A stretch of 64,000 nucleotides of DNA from positions 62,001 to 126,000 of the forward strand of contig CALUIS010000001.1 in the NCBI GenBank assembly GCA_944320765.1. Direction: 5' to 3'. Shown piece by piece: positions 1 through 8,416 of this stretch. A model generated the notes under the pieces. The model made no database searches and had not been told where the DNA came from. It saw only the letters and a list, made by a program, of their open reading frames with translations. A program made the position numbers and the translations under genes. The first letter of the stretch is position 1; each line of letters begins with the position of its first letter. Origin of the DNA: an uncultured Paraprevotella sp. GTDB taxonomy: Bacteria; Bacteroidota; Bacteroidia; Bacteroidales; Bacteroidaceae.

Positions 1-552
1 GGCGAGGACGGCGTGCCGCGCCTGAACGTGCTGGAGGTGCAGAAGCAGATACGCTCGCTGCCCAAGCCCGTGATTGCGGCGGTGAACGGTTTCGCCATCG
101 GCGGCGGACACGTGCTGCACGTGGTATGCGACCTGACCATCGCCTCGGACAACGCCGTGTTCGGGCAGACGGGTCCGCGTGTGGGCAGTTTCGACGCCGG
201 TTTCGGCGCGTCCTATCTGGCCCGCGTCGTGGGACAGAAGAAAGCCCGCGAAATCTGGTTCCTGTGCCGCAAGTACAATGCGCAGGAGGCGTTGGAGATG
301 GGTTTGGTGAACAAGGTGGTGCCTTTGGAGCGGCTGGAGGACGAGTATGTGGCCTGGGCCGAGGAGATGATGCAGCTCAGCCCGCTGGCCTTGCGCATGA
401 TCAAGGTGGGGCTGAACGCCGAACTGGACGGCCAGGCCGGCATCCAGGAACTGGCCGGCGACGCCACGATGCTCTACTACATGACCGACGAGGCGCAGGA
501 GGGCGGCAAGGCTTTCCTCGAGAAGCGCAAGCCGAAGTGGAACCCGATGTGA
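1..552 (+). CDS. menB: 1,4-dihydroxy-2-naphthoyl-CoA synthase (partial, 5' end outside window)
   Basis: Cyclises o-succinylbenzoyl-CoA to 1,4-dihydroxy-2-naphthoyl-CoA in menaquinone synthesis; cytoplasmic crotonase-fold enzyme. The reading frame is open from base 1, so only about the last 183 of roughly 270-280 residues are present. Visible crotonase features are the [16 protein letters not shown] oxyanion-hole segment, the VCDLTIASD strand, the [12 protein letters not shown] stretch typical of MenB, and the C-terminal FLEKRKPKW tail. The GTG at 13 is internal and is not the start. menC and menE lie 3 kb downstream on the same strand, which supports MenB over other crotonases. Confidence 0.93.
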   Translation, partial: GEDGVPRLNVLEVQKQIRSLPKPVIAAVNGFAIGGGHVLHVVCDLTIASDNAVFGQTGPRVGSFDAGFGASYLARVVGQKKAREIWFLCRKYNAQEALEMGLVNKVVPLERLEDEYVAWAEEMMQLSPLALRMIKVGLNAELDGQAGIQELAGDATMLYYMTDEAQEGGKAFLEKRKPKWNPM

Positions 553-563
553 TGATATATAGT

Positions 564-586
564 CTTGCCGGGGCAGAGCCGGCAAG
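564..586 (+). terminator. Hairpin just after menB
   Basis: Perfect 8-bp stem CTTGCCGG/CCGGCAAG (564-571 with 579-586) 11 bases past the menB stop. No U-tract follows, so it is a weak terminator or an RNA-stabilising hairpin. Confidence 0.45.
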
Positions 587-590
587 AATG

Positions 591-730
591 AACTGCCCCG
601 CCTGAAAGGGGGGCTGTCGCGGAGCGACTGAGGGGTCTCCCGTCCACAAAGCATACATTTTGCGTATGAATCCGTGGGTGTGAGACCCCTCAGGCCCTAC
701 GGGCCAGCTCCCCTTTCAGGCGGAGCAGTT
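591..730. repeat. 140-bp composite palindrome (MITE/REP-like)
   Basis: The intergenic sequence folds on itself in nested arms. The outer arms are AACTGC..CGCCTGAAAGGGG and CCCCTTTCAGGCGG..GCAGTT. The middle arms are a perfect 12-bp pair, CTGAGGGGTCTC at 629-640 and GAGACCCCTCAG at 682-693. The inner arms are GCATAC/GTATG around a short T-rich loop. Two small side hairpins (TCGCGGAGCGA and GCCCTACGGGC) sit symmetrically between the arms. It lies between the 3' ends of two convergent genes. The architecture fits a non-autonomous palindromic interspersed element; no second copy was seen here. Confidence 0.7.
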
Positions 731-770
731 TTTTGCTACGCCTTCCTTTTTCCGGTTCAGTTCTTTTTAT

Positions 771-2459
771 TTATATGGCCTGTTGGGAAACAGGCTTGGA
801 AGGGTGTGGTTTCGTTTTCCGTGGCGTGGCGGGTGCGTCCACCTTTTCCAACCGGAAGTCCGTGGCGGAGAACCAGGTGCCGTCCCACGCCCCGCTGCGG
901 GCGTTGGTGACGCCGTAGGTCACCGTGCCGTCCTGTCCCACCGTGATGCCGCCGACGGCCACGCGGCTCCAGCCGAAGCCCTTGCCGTCGTTGGCGTCGA
1001 GTATGCTTTGCCATTGGCCGGGCATCTTGAGCGTCGCGTCGCGGGTGGTGTCCGCCGGGGCTTCGGACATCTTCCGCGCTTCCTGCCAAAGTCCTCCGCC
1101 CGTGTTGCCGTAGGGAGGCACGGCGGAGAGCAGTTCCTTTCCGCCGCTGCGGGCGAAGATGTCGCAGCCGTGGCCGTCCGTGCGGGCCATGGCCGTCAGG
1201 CGGTAGACGCCCGGTGCTACTTTTTCGGTCTTTTCCACCTCGTATTCCATCCCGTGGTCGTGGCTCCACGTGTCGATGTATTGCTTCTCGCGCATTCCGG
1301 TATAGTACTCCCCGCTCTTCACGTAGCGGTCCCCGCAGTTCTTGTGGCGTACCACCGTCCAGCCCCCTTCGGCCAGGAAGTCCGTCTGTTCGTGGATGAA
1401 GGTGGAGTCGCGGCGGGTTTGTTGTTCCATTCTCCGGCGGGTCTCGTCGTAGTTGTAGCGGATGCCGCCCCGGATGGCGGACACGAAGAAGGTGACGGCG
1501 GCTGCCAGCCACAGCACGACGAGGGCGGTGCGTTTGGGGGCGGACAGCGGGCGCGTGCGTCCGGACAGGCGGGCGAAGAGTCGCACGACGAGGTAGAGGG
1601 TGAGGGAGACCAGGACGGTGAAGCTGGCGAGAATGACCCAGTAGATGTTCTGGCTGATGTGGAAGGCCGCGGACGTTCCGTGCAAGGCGACGGCGCTCAT
1701 GTGGCCGATGTAGTTCGCGCAGAAATAGAAGATGTAGAGGACGGCCCCGCCGATGCCGAAGAGGAAGAGTCCGGCGAGGAGGAGGACAAGGAGGACTTTC
1801 AGCAGTTTGCCCAGACAGCCTTTGGCCGTTCGGCGCGTCTCCGGCTGGGCGGCGTATTGCCCGGCCTTGCGTATGTTGCCCATGATTTCGTCGCGCAGGT
1901 TCTCCATGTTCACCGGCCGTCCCTGCATCCGCAGGCGGTCTTCCGGCGTGCAGGCCTCGGGGATGACAATCCAGAGGACCAGGTAGACGACAATCATCGT
2001 ACCCACGGAGAACCAGGCGAGCAGCACGGCCAGCAGGCGGAGCCACAGGGCATCGATGCCGAAGAAGCGGGCCAGTCCGGAGCAGACGCCGCCCAGCATC
2101 TTGTCGTCCGGGTCGCGGAACAGTTTCTTGCGCGTGCCTTCCTTGCTCTCCTCCCCGGGCGGGATGGCATCCGTTGCCGTCCCGTCTCCTTCCTCCTGTC
2201 CGTCCACTTGCTCCGGGTTGCCGATGCGCGAGATGATGTCCTGCACGTGTTCGATGGTGATGGCTTTCACTCCCTTGGCTGTCAGTTCGGCGAAGAGTTC
2301 GGCCACGCGCCGCTCGATGTCCTCGGCTATTTCCTCCCCGCCTTCCTGGCGCGAGAAGTAGCGGCGCATGTTGTCCTGGTATTGGTTCAGCAGCTCGTAC
2401 GCGTCCTCGTCGATGGCGTAGAGGGAGCCGAACATGTTGATGGTGATGTTCTTTTTCAT
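771..2459 (-). CDS. PspC-domain membrane protein
   Basis: 562 residues. An N-terminal cytoplasmic part of about 110 residues (MKKNITINMFGSLYAIDEDAYE..) resembles the segment that precedes PspC in Bacteroidota homologues. A PspC domain follows (DPDDKMLGGVCSGLARFFGID, then the WLRLLAVLLAW and VVYLVLWIVIPEA helices). Three further hydrophobic helices come next, at about 210-240, 268-295 and 310-330. The C-terminal 230 residues look soluble and extracytoplasmic and match nothing I recognise. PspC proteins belong to envelope-stress responses. It sits 28 bases downstream of a padR gene on the same strand and is probably controlled by it. Confidence 0.85.
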   Translation of the reverse strand: MKKNITINMFGSLYAIDEDAYELLNQYQDNMRRYFSRQEGGEEIAEDIERRVAELFAELTAKGVKAITIEHVQDIISRIGNPEQVDGQEEGDGTATDAIPPGEESKEGTRKKLFRDPDDKMLGGVCSGLARFFGIDALWLRLLAVLLAWFSVGTMIVVYLVLWIVIPEACTPEDRLRMQGRPVNMENLRDEIMGNIRKAGQYAAQPETRRTAKGCLGKLLKVLLVLLLAGLFLFGIGGAVLYIFYFCANYIGHMSAVALHGTSAAFHISQNIYWVILASFTVLVSLTLYLVVRLFARLSGRTRPLSAPKRTALVVLWLAAAVTFFVSAIRGGIRYNYDETRRRMEQQTRRDSTFIHEQTDFLAEGGWTVVRHKNCGDRYVKSGEYYTGMREKQYIDTWSHDHGMEYEVEKTEKVAPGVYRLTAMARTDGHGCDIFARSGGKELLSAVPPYGNTGGGLWQEARKMSEAPADTTRDATLKMPGQWQSILDANDGKGFGWSRVAVGGITVGQDGTVTYGVTNARSGAWDGTWFSATDFRLEKVDAPATPRKTKPHPSKPVSQQAI

Positions 2460-2487
2460 TGTGTCTCGGTTTTTAAGGTGTGGGTAA

Positions 2488-2847
2488 TCAGTGGGCCGTT
2501 TCTTGCGGCTGGGGCGCGGCCCCGTCCGACTTCAGGTGGCTCACGGTGGCGGCCAGCTCGTTCCATGCGCTGTCCAGCCCGGCGAGGAAAGTCTCCCCGT
2601 CGGGCGTGAGGGAGTAGTACTTGCGCGGCGGCCCTTGGGTGGACTCGCGCCATTCGTAGCTCAGCAGCCCGTCTTTCTTCAGCCGGGTGAGCAGCGGGTA
2701 GAGGGTGCCTTCCACCACAATCAGGTTGGCCTCTTTCAGCCGTGTGATGATGTCGGAGGCGTAGGCGGGCGCCTTGCGCAGCAGGAGCATGACGCAAAAC
2801 TCCAGCATTCCTTTCCGCATTTGGGATTTGGCATTGTCTGCATTCAT
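2488..2847 (-). CDS. PadR-family transcriptional regulator
   Basis: 119-residue winged-helix repressor. The PadR core is clear: MRKGMLEFCVMLLL, YASDIITRLK, VVEGTLYPLLTRLKKDGLLSYEW and GPPRKYYSLTPDG. The protein is short, with one C-terminal helix (FLAGLDSAWNELAATV) for dimerisation. It is first in a two-gene unit with the PspC gene, a pairing common in Bacteroidota and Firmicutes. A 7-bp inverted repeat overlaps its promoter, which suggests autoregulation. Confidence 0.92.
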   Translation of the reverse strand: MNADNAKSQMRKGMLEFCVMLLLRKAPAYASDIITRLKEANLIVVEGTLYPLLTRLKKDGLLSYEWRESTQGPPRKYYSLTPDGETFLAGLDSAWNELAATVSHLKSDGAAPQPQETAH

Positions 2848-2902
2848 AGGCTTCTTTTGTTTTTCGGGACGTTTGGCCGGCCGGCGTTTCCCGATGTCCG
2901 CA

Positions 2903-2933
2903 CAAAGGTAGGCATTATATTGGTACTATGCAA
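2903..2933 (-). promoter_or_regulatory. Promoter of padR-pspC
   Basis: On the minus strand TTG (2933-2931), 20 bases, then TACCTTTG (2910-2903). This matches the Bacteroidota sigma-A pattern TTTG/TAnnTTTG. Transcription would begin near 2896, leaving a leader of about 50 bases before padR. Confidence 0.75.
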
Positions 2934-2942
2934 TACATAGTA
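2924..2942. promoter_or_regulatory. Probable PadR operator
   Basis: Perfect inverted repeat TACTATG-CAATA-CATAGTA covering the -33 TTG of the padR promoter. PadR-family operators are typically short AT-rich dyads of this size. Binding here would block RNA polymerase. Confidence 0.65.
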
Positions 2943-2984
2943 GTATATTCTTGTGAAAAATAACGTGCGGAACAGGAAAAAATC

Positions 2985-3597
2985 TGTGGCCGGATACCGG
3001 AGCGGCAGGAATCCCATGGGGAGGAATCTCCGGCTGTGCAAGTGACGGAATGTCGTCAAGTCTCTGGATTTCCTGCCAAAATGGTGGGTTTTCCGTCCGG
3101 TATCGCGTTCGTGTGGCGGGATGGAAGGGCGGAAATAGGCCCCGAAGTGTTAAAAAACGGGCGCGGGAACTGTCTGTATGGAGCATTTCTCCGCCTGGGC
3201 GACCGTTTTTGTGCGGGAAAAACGGGATTTCTTTGCTGAAAGAAATTTATTTCTTGCCGCAAAGACGCGAATTTCTTGCCGCAAAGAAATTCACGGGAGT
3301 GTGGAAAGCGGGGAAAAACGGGGCTTCGCGTGGATTTTTTCTTCTAATTGGAAGCTTTCCGCGTGCAAAACCCGACTGCCTTTTTGCAAGCTTCTTCTCC
3401 CGCTTGGCTGACGCGGGAGCGGCATCCGTCCGCACGGCATCACTTGTCGGGCGGCAAAGTGTCGCGAAAATCCGGCTTCCGGCTTTCATCCTGCGTTCCC
3501 GCAGGCCCGTGAGGTTCGCGTATTTCCACCCGTCCCCGCCCTTGCGTCCGTCCGCGCGATTCTCGCGGGGTCGGTTTTGACGTTTTGACAAAATGCC
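2985..3597 (+). repeat. 0.6-kb noncoding interspersed repeat, copy A
   Basis: Diverged duplicate of 38635-39238, same orientation. Shared blocks in order: TGTTAAAAAACGGGCG, ATTTCTCCGC, TTTCTTTGCTGAAAGAAATT (a hairpin), two tandem CTTGCCGCAAAG units, AAGCGGGGAAAAACGGGG, TTCTAATTGGAAGCT, CGCGCGATTCTCGCGGGG (a hairpin) and TTTTGACGTTTTGACAAAATG at the 3' end. Both copies carry a 77-codon open frame, but substitutions fall evenly over codon positions, so I do not call it coding. This copy fills most of the 0.8-kb gap between padR and menC. Confidence 0.85.
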
Positions 3598-3629
3598 ATT
3601 CCTTTTTCCTTCCATATCTTGTCGTTCTC

Positions 3630-3660
3630 TTGCCCGGCAAGCGGATTTGCCGTATTTTTG
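3630..3660 (+). promoter_or_regulatory. Promoter of menC-menE
   Basis: TTG (3630-3632), 20 bases, TATTTTTG (3653-3660), then the menC ATG at 3680. It excludes earlier in-frame ATGs such as 3593 as the start. Confidence 0.7.
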
Positions 3661-3679
3661 CGGAAAGAAAACGGAAACA

Positions 3680-4714
3680 ATGGAACGATTGAAAACGGAA
3701 ATTTTTCCACGGCTTTTTCATTTCAAAAAGCCGGCGGGTACTTCACGGGGAGTCTACACGGAGCGGCGGTCGTGGTACGTCCGGGTGACGGACCGGGAGA
3801 TGCCGGGACGCGAGGGCTGGGGCGAATGCGCCCCGCTGCCCCAGTTGAGTTGCGACGACCTGCCGGACTACGGGGCGGCGTTGCGCCGGATGTGCGACGA
3901 GGTGGAACGGTCCGGGCGGCTCGACGCGGGGCGATGGCGGGATTTCCCCTCCATGCTTTTCGGGCTGGAAACGGCCTTGCGCCATTTGGAACGCCGGACG
4001 TACGCCCTGTGGGACACGCCTTTCTCGCGCGGCGAGGAGGGCATCTGCATCAACGGGCTGATATGGATGGGCGGCTACGACTCCATGTACGCGCAAATCC
4101 GGGCGAAGATGGAGGCGGGCTACCGTTGCATCAAGCTGAAGATCGGGGCCATCAACTTCGAGGAGGAGCTGGAGCTGCTGCGCTTCGTCCGCCGCCATTT
4201 CCCGGCCGGGGAGGTGGAGCTGCGCGTGGACGCCAACGGGGCGTTCGCCCCGGAGGAAGCCCCGGACAAGCTGGGGCGGCTGGCGGAGCTGGACTTGCAT
4301 TCCATCGAGCAGCCCATCCGCGCCGGGCAATGGGAGGAGATGGCGCGGCTGACCGCCGCTTCCCCGCTCCCCGTCGCTTTCGACGAAGAGTTGATTGGGC
4401 ATTGTACGCGGGAGGAGAAGCAAACGTTGCTGGACGCGCTGCATCCGCAGTACATCGTGCTGAAGCCTTCGCTGCACGGCGGGTTCAGCGGTTGCCGCGA
4501 ATGGATAGAGGAGGCGGAGCGGCGGGGCATCGGTTGGTGGCTGACTTCCGCCTTGGAGTCCAACATCGGGCTGAACGCCATCGCGCAATGGTGCGCCACG
4601 TGGCGGCCCGCGCTCCCGCAGGGGCTGGGTACGGGGCTGCTGTTCACCGACAACGTGCCGATGCCCCTCGAAATCCGGAAAGACTGTTTGTGGTATGTGG
4701 CGGACAGAGATTGA
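3680..4714 (+). CDS. menC: o-Succinylbenzoate synthase
   Basis: 344 residues, enolase superfamily. Dehydrates SHCHC to o-succinylbenzoate in the menaquinone pathway. Superfamily residues are visible: the KLKIG lysine pair, RVDANGA (metal Asp), SIEQP (metal Glu), AFDEEL (metal Asp) and VLKPSL (catalytic Lys). The start at 3680 was chosen because the preceding promoter box ends at 3660. It overlaps menE by 20 bases, so the two are translationally coupled. Confidence 0.92.
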   Translation: MERLKTEIFPRLFHFKKPAGTSRGVYTERRSWYVRVTDREMPGREGWGECAPLPQLSCDDLPDYGAALRRMCDEVERSGRLDAGRWRDFPSMLFGLETALRHLERRTYALWDTPFSRGEEGICINGLIWMGGYDSMYAQIRAKMEAGYRCIKLKIGAINFEEELELLRFVRRHFPAGEVELRVDANGAFAPEEAPDKLGRLAELDLHSIEQPIRAGQWEEMARLTAASPLPVAFDEELIGHCTREEKQTLLDALHPQYIVLKPSLHGGFSGCREWIEEAERRGIGWWLTSALESNIGLNAIAQWCATWRPALPQGLGTGLLFTDNVPMPLEIRKDCLWYVADRD

Positions 4715-5789
4715 GCGGCAGGAGATAGAAGTGGAGGGGCGGCGGTTCCGTGCGGCGGACCTGCCCTTGCTGGAGCGGCTGTCGGCGGAGGAGCCGGACG
4801 AGGCGCTCCGTGCGGCGTACGCCTTCCTGGCGGAATGGTTCGCCCCGTCGCCGACGGTGGAGGTGCAGACTTCCGGCTCCACGGGCGCGCCCAAGCGGAT
4901 GCGGGTGGAGAAGGCGCGGATGATGCGCAGCGCGGTCCGCACGTGCGAGCATCTGGGCCTCCGGGCGGGCGACACGGCCTTGCTGTGCATGAACCTGAAG
5001 TATATCGGGTCGAAGATGATGGTGGTGCGGGCCTTGGTGGCCGGGATGCGGCTGCTCGTGCGCCGTCCGTCGGGCCATCCGTTGGCGGGTGTCGGGGAGC
5101 AGGTTGATTTCCTTTCAGTAGTGCCGATGCAGTTGTACGACACTTTGCAGGATGCCGCCGGGACGGAGCGGCTGGCCCGCGTGCGGTGCGTCATCGTGGG
5201 CGGGGGAGCGGTGGACGAGGCTTTGCAAGGCCGGCTGTCGGCCCTGCCTTGCCGGGTGTACTCCACCTACGGGATGACCGAGACGCTGTCGCACGTCGCC
5301 TTGCGCCCGCTCAACGGGCCGGACGCCTCGGAGGCTTACACGCCTTTCGCGGGGGTGCGGCTGTCCCTCTCGCCGCGCGGCACGCTGGTGGTCCATGCCC
5401 CCGAGGTCTGTGCGGCGGACTTGGAAACGAACGACGTGGTGCGCCTGCACGGGGACGGCACGTTCACCGTGGTGGGCCGTGCGGACAACACCGTGAACAG
5501 CGGCGGCATCAAGATACAGATAGAGGAGGAGGAGCGGCGGCTGAAGGCTTTCATCCCCGTGCCGTTCGCCCTGACTTCAGTGCCGGACGAACGGTTGGGT
5601 GAGGCCCTGGTGCTGTTGCTGGATGCCGCGTGCCCGGCGGACGACGCCCTCCTGATGGCGGAGATGCGGTCGCGCCTGCCCCGCTACCATGCCCCGCGGC
5701 GCATCGTGCGCGTGAGTGAAGTGCCGCGGACGGAGAACGGCAAGACCGACCGCGGGGCCTGCCGGAGGCTGGCTGGGGGGAAGAGATGA
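4695..5789 (+). CDS. menE: o-Succinylbenzoate-CoA ligase (AMP-binding)
   Basis: 364 residues, shorter than the 450-490 of many MenE proteins but usual for Bacteroidales. Activates o-succinylbenzoate with ATP and CoA. ANL-family motifs: the phosphate-binding QTSGSTGAPKRM, VYSTYGMTE, and GRADNTVNSGGIKI in the hinge region. NGKTDR near the C-terminus carries the catalytic Lys. The start lies inside menC; both are transcribed from the promoter at 3630-3660 and end at a strong hairpin. Confidence 0.9.
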   Translation: MWRTEIERQEIEVEGRRFRAADLPLLERLSAEEPDEALRAAYAFLAEWFAPSPTVEVQTSGSTGAPKRMRVEKARMMRSAVRTCEHLGLRAGDTALLCMNLKYIGSKMMVVRALVAGMRLLVRRPSGHPLAGVGEQVDFLSVVPMQLYDTLQDAAGTERLARVRCVIVGGGAVDEALQGRLSALPCRVYSTYGMTETLSHVALRPLNGPDASEAYTPFAGVRLSLSPRGTLVVHAPEVCAADLETNDVVRLHGDGTFTVVGRADNTVNSGGIKIQIEEEERRLKAFIPVPFALTSVPDERLGEALVLLLDAACPADDALLMAEMRSRLPRYHAPRRIVRVSEVPRTENGKTDRGACRRLAGGKR

Positions 5790-5819
5790 AGAAAGCCGCC
5801 TTGTCCGGGCGGCTTTCTT
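5789..5819. terminator. Bidirectional terminator between menE and ompA-like gene
   Basis: Perfect 12-bp stem AAGAAAGCCGCC/GGCGGCTTTCTT (5789-5800 with 5808-5819), with T-rich stem ends on either strand. It starts at the last base of the menE stop codon and serves the convergent genes. Confidence 0.85.
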
Positions 5820-5839
5820 GAGTTTATGCGGCTGTACGC

Positions 5840-7021
5840 TTAGTCTTCCACAATCGTGCAGATGCTGACGCGGTTCCAGTCCGGTTCCTCGAACATGTAG
5901 CCTACACCTTGGCCTTGTGCCGAAATGCGGCTTTCGCTGATGCGGTACTTGGTGACGAGCATGTTCTTCACGGCTTCGGCACGCTGCTTGGCGATGCGGG
6001 CGTTCACTTCCGCGCTGCCTTCGGGTGAAGCATAGCCCAGGACGTTGACCTTGGCTTGCTTGTGGTTTCTCAGATAAGTGGCGATGCGTTCCACGTTGGG
6101 CTGCTGCGATGCGTCGATGGTTGTCTTGCCCTGGCGGAAGGTCACGACGGACTCCAAAGTCTTCTTGTTGTTCGTGATGACTTTCGGCTCGCGGTTGCGG
6201 CATTCCTGAAGAGCCTTTTCCAGGTCGGCGGACTTCTGTTGCTCTTTGGTCAGTGCATCGTTTGCACGGCGCAGCTGGTCGTCCTTGGCTGTTGCTTCCT
6301 GGCGCAGGGTGTTGATGCTGGCGTTGAGGGCGGCCACTTCGGCGGCGTCGTAAGCGCGCACTTTGGTCATATAATGCTTGCCGTTGCTGTTCTTGAAGTG
6401 GTAGGCCACACCGGCTGTGATTTCCCAGTTGCCGTAGTTGGCGTTGAAGTTGGGATGGTTGTGCGCCACCGGGGCATCCCACATGCTCATGTCCCAGAAT
6501 ATGGCCGGCTTGACGGCGACGGTCCAGGCCTTTTTCTCGCCGATGTTGAAGTTGAAGTTCACTCCGGCCTTGGAAGCCAAGTGGTTGGCCCCTTCCCCGG
6601 TTTCATAGAAGTTGTTCAGCCTGAGCCATCCGAAACCGCCTACGAGTTCAACTTCGAACAGAGAGGGTTGTCCTTTGTAGGCCGTGAAGATGTTGTTCAG
6701 GTTCAGTCGGTTGAGCAGCATGACGTTGAAGGCGTCAAAGGCTGTGTTGCTGTATTGTGCGGCCATGGGGCTGACCGTGTTGACGGTCCAGTTGCTTTCC
6801 AGCGTCAGGCCATAGATGGGCGAGAGTTGTTTGTTCACATCCAGACCGACCACGGCACGTGCGTTCTTGAAGAAGGCACTGTGGGTCATCGGTGTCACGA
6901 TACCTCCGTTGAGGCCGATAGACCAGTTGTCGCAGAATTTGTTTCCGCCCAGATTGGTTTCCTGTGCGTTTAAGTTGCTTAAGCTTAAAGCACTTAAGAT
7001 TAGGAGTAATGACTTTTTCAT
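5840..7021 (-). CDS. OmpA-family outer-membrane protein 1
   Basis: 393 residues from the ATG at 7021; the longer upstream frame is rejected because a promoter lies there. Signal peptide MKKSLLLILSALSLSNLNAQ, then a beta-barrel-like region of about 220 residues (NWSIGLNGGIVTPMTHSAFF, aromatic strand ends). A coiled-coil-like stretch of about 50 residues rich in Q, E and K follows. The C-terminal OmpA peptidoglycan-binding domain has VLGYASPEGSAEVNARIAKQ. It is tandem with a second, similar gene, but each has its own promoter and terminator. Confidence 0.88.
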   Translation of the reverse strand: MKKSLLLILSALSLSNLNAQETNLGGNKFCDNWSIGLNGGIVTPMTHSAFFKNARAVVGLDVNKQLSPIYGLTLESNWTVNTVSPMAAQYSNTAFDAFNVMLLNRLNLNNIFTAYKGQPSLFEVELVGGFGWLRLNNFYETGEGANHLASKAGVNFNFNIGEKKAWTVAVKPAIFWDMSMWDAPVAHNHPNFNANYGNWEITAGVAYHFKNSNGKHYMTKVRAYDAAEVAALNASINTLRQEATAKDDQLRRANDALTKEQQKSADLEKALQECRNREPKVITNNKKTLESVVTFRQGKTTIDASQQPNVERIATYLRNHKQAKVNVLGYASPEGSAEVNARIAKQRAEAVKNMLVTKYRISESRISAQGQGVGYMFEEPDWNRVSICTIVED

Positions 7022-7048
7022 AATTACATTTGTTTGAATGTTACCTTG

Positions 7049-7080
7049 CAAAGGTAATGAAAACTGTATGACTTGCCAAA
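7049..7080 (-). promoter_or_regulatory. Promoter of OmpA-family gene 1
   Basis: Minus strand TTTG (7080-7077), 20 bases, TACCTTTG (7056-7049): an exact consensus. The -7 box lies within the dyad TTACCTT-GCA-AAGGTAA. Confidence 0.8.
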
Positions 7081-7125
7081 TATAAAGGTTGATATTATTC
7101 CAGACAAGGTTTTTTTTATAAAAAG

Positions 7126-7157
7126 AGCGGGAAAACGGCTTTAAAGCCGTTCCCGCT
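7126..7157 (-). terminator. Terminator of OmpA-family gene 2
   Basis: Stem AGCGGGA/TCCCGCT plus inner ACGGCTTT/AAAGCCGT. On the minus strand it is followed by a T-run. Confidence 0.85.
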
Positions 7158-7182
7158 GAGTTTTAATAGGGGATTGTTATTC

Positions 7183-8316
7183 CTACTCTGTGACGCAAAT
7201 GCTGGCGCGGTTGTAAGTCGGTTCTGCGAAGACATTTCCGACTCCCTTGCCGGCTGTCTCAATCCGGTCGGCGCTGATGCCGTACTTGTCCACCAGAATC
7301 TTCTTCACGGCCTCGGCACGCTTCTCCGAGAGTTTCTGGTTGAATTCGGCGTTGCCTTCGGGAGAAGCATAGCCTGAGATGCTGACTTTCGCATTGGAAT
7401 TCTTCTTCAGGTAGCTGGCCAGACGGTCGATATTCGGCATCTGGAGCGCATCTACCTTGCTGCTGCTTTGGCGGAAGATGACCACATATTCATTTTCAGC
7501 TACAATCTGCTTGGCCGGCTCAACTTTCTTGTTCTTGCAGTCGCTCAATTCCTTCTGCAGGTCGCTGATGGTTTCTTGCGCGTTCTGCAAGGCCCTGTCT
7601 TTTCCGGCGGCTTCGGCTTCCATCGAGCTGATGGTGGCGTTCAGTGCGGCAATCTGTTCGGCATGGTTGCATCCGTTCGTGTAGTAGTGCTTGCCGCTGC
7701 TGTTCTTGAAGTGGTAGACTACTCCGGCCGTGATTTCCCATGCGGCCTGGTTGGCGTCGAAGTTGATGTTGTCCGCGTCAAACTGTGTCATGGTCCAGGT
7801 GATGGCAGGTTTGACCGCGATGGTCCATGCTTTCTTCTCGCCGATGTTGAAGTTGAAATTCAGCCCGGCTTTGGAGGAAATCCAGTTGCCGTCTTTTTCT
7901 CCCTCTTCGGTGTAGTAAGCGTCATTGACATGCAACCATCCGAAACCGGCAAGGGCTTCTACTTCAAACAGGCTGGGTTTGCCTTTGTAGCGGCTGAACA
8001 CATTGTTCAGGTTTACACGGTGTAGCAGCATCAGGTTGCTGGCGTCAAAGGCCGCGTTGCTTTCAAACGTGTTGATGCTCCACATGTTTTCCAGCGTCAG
8101 TCCGTAGATGGGCGAGAGCTGTTTGTTGAGGTCGATGCCCATCGTGGCACGTGCGTTCTTGAAGAAGGCGCTGTGGGTGAGTGGGGTGACGATACCACCG
8201 TTGATTCCGATGGACCAGTTGTCGCGGAACTTCACGTATTGTTCTTCATCGGTGGTTTGTGCGTTCAGGCTACTGATGCCTAATACGCCTGCTAATAGTA
8301 ATAGAGACTTTTTCAT
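7183..8316 (-). CDS. OmpA-family outer-membrane protein 2
   Basis: 377 residues, clear paralogue of the downstream gene. Signal peptide MKKSLLLLAGVLGISSLNAQ. The NWSIGINGGIVTPLTHSAFF strand and following barrel region are near-identical in order, the linker is a coiled-coil-like KDRALQNAQETISDLQKEL, and the OmpA domain has ISGYASPEGNAEFNQKLSEK. The tandem pair is a local duplication with diverged linkers. Likely role: tethering the outer membrane to peptidoglycan. Confidence 0.88.
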   Translation of the reverse strand: MKKSLLLLAGVLGISSLNAQTTDEEQYVKFRDNWSIGINGGIVTPLTHSAFFKNARATMGIDLNKQLSPIYGLTLENMWSINTFESNAAFDASNLMLLHRVNLNNVFSRYKGKPSLFEVEALAGFGWLHVNDAYYTEEGEKDGNWISSKAGLNFNFNIGEKKAWTIAVKPAITWTMTQFDADNINFDANQAAWEITAGVVYHFKNSSGKHYYTNGCNHAEQIAALNATISSMEAEAAGKDRALQNAQETISDLQKELSDCKNKKVEPAKQIVAENEYVVIFRQSSSKVDALQMPNIDRLASYLKKNSNAKVSISGYASPEGNAEFNQKLSEKRAEAVKKILVDKYGISADRIETAGKGVGNVFAEPTYNRASICVTE

Positions 8317-8364
8317 AATGGTTTATTTTTATAAGTGAATAAATAAAGTTGCACTCGCTTTTCA

Positions 8365-8372
8365 CAAAGGTA
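8365..8372 (-). promoter_or_regulatory. -7 box of OmpA-family gene 2
   Basis: TACCTTTG on the minus strand, 49 bases before the ATG. No good -33 TTG at standard spacing. Confidence 0.5.
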
Positions 8373-8416
8373 TGAATTCCTTGCGTCTCCTGTCTCTTTT
8401 TTATGTTATTAAAACA

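Noticed and set aside
783..2609. A 608-codon plus-strand frame opposite pspC and padR
   Set aside because: Antisense to two recognised genes; no signal, domain or promoter of its own.
3050..3580. A 176-codon frame, and smaller minus-strand frames, inside repeat copy A
   Set aside because: The other copy does not keep the same long frame, and substitutions in the aligned part are even over codon positions. Treated as noncoding.
3593..3679. Upstream in-frame ATG giving menC a 29-residue extension
   Set aside because: It precedes the -7 box at 3653-3660, and the extension (Cys/Ser/Arg mix) has no enolase-family match.
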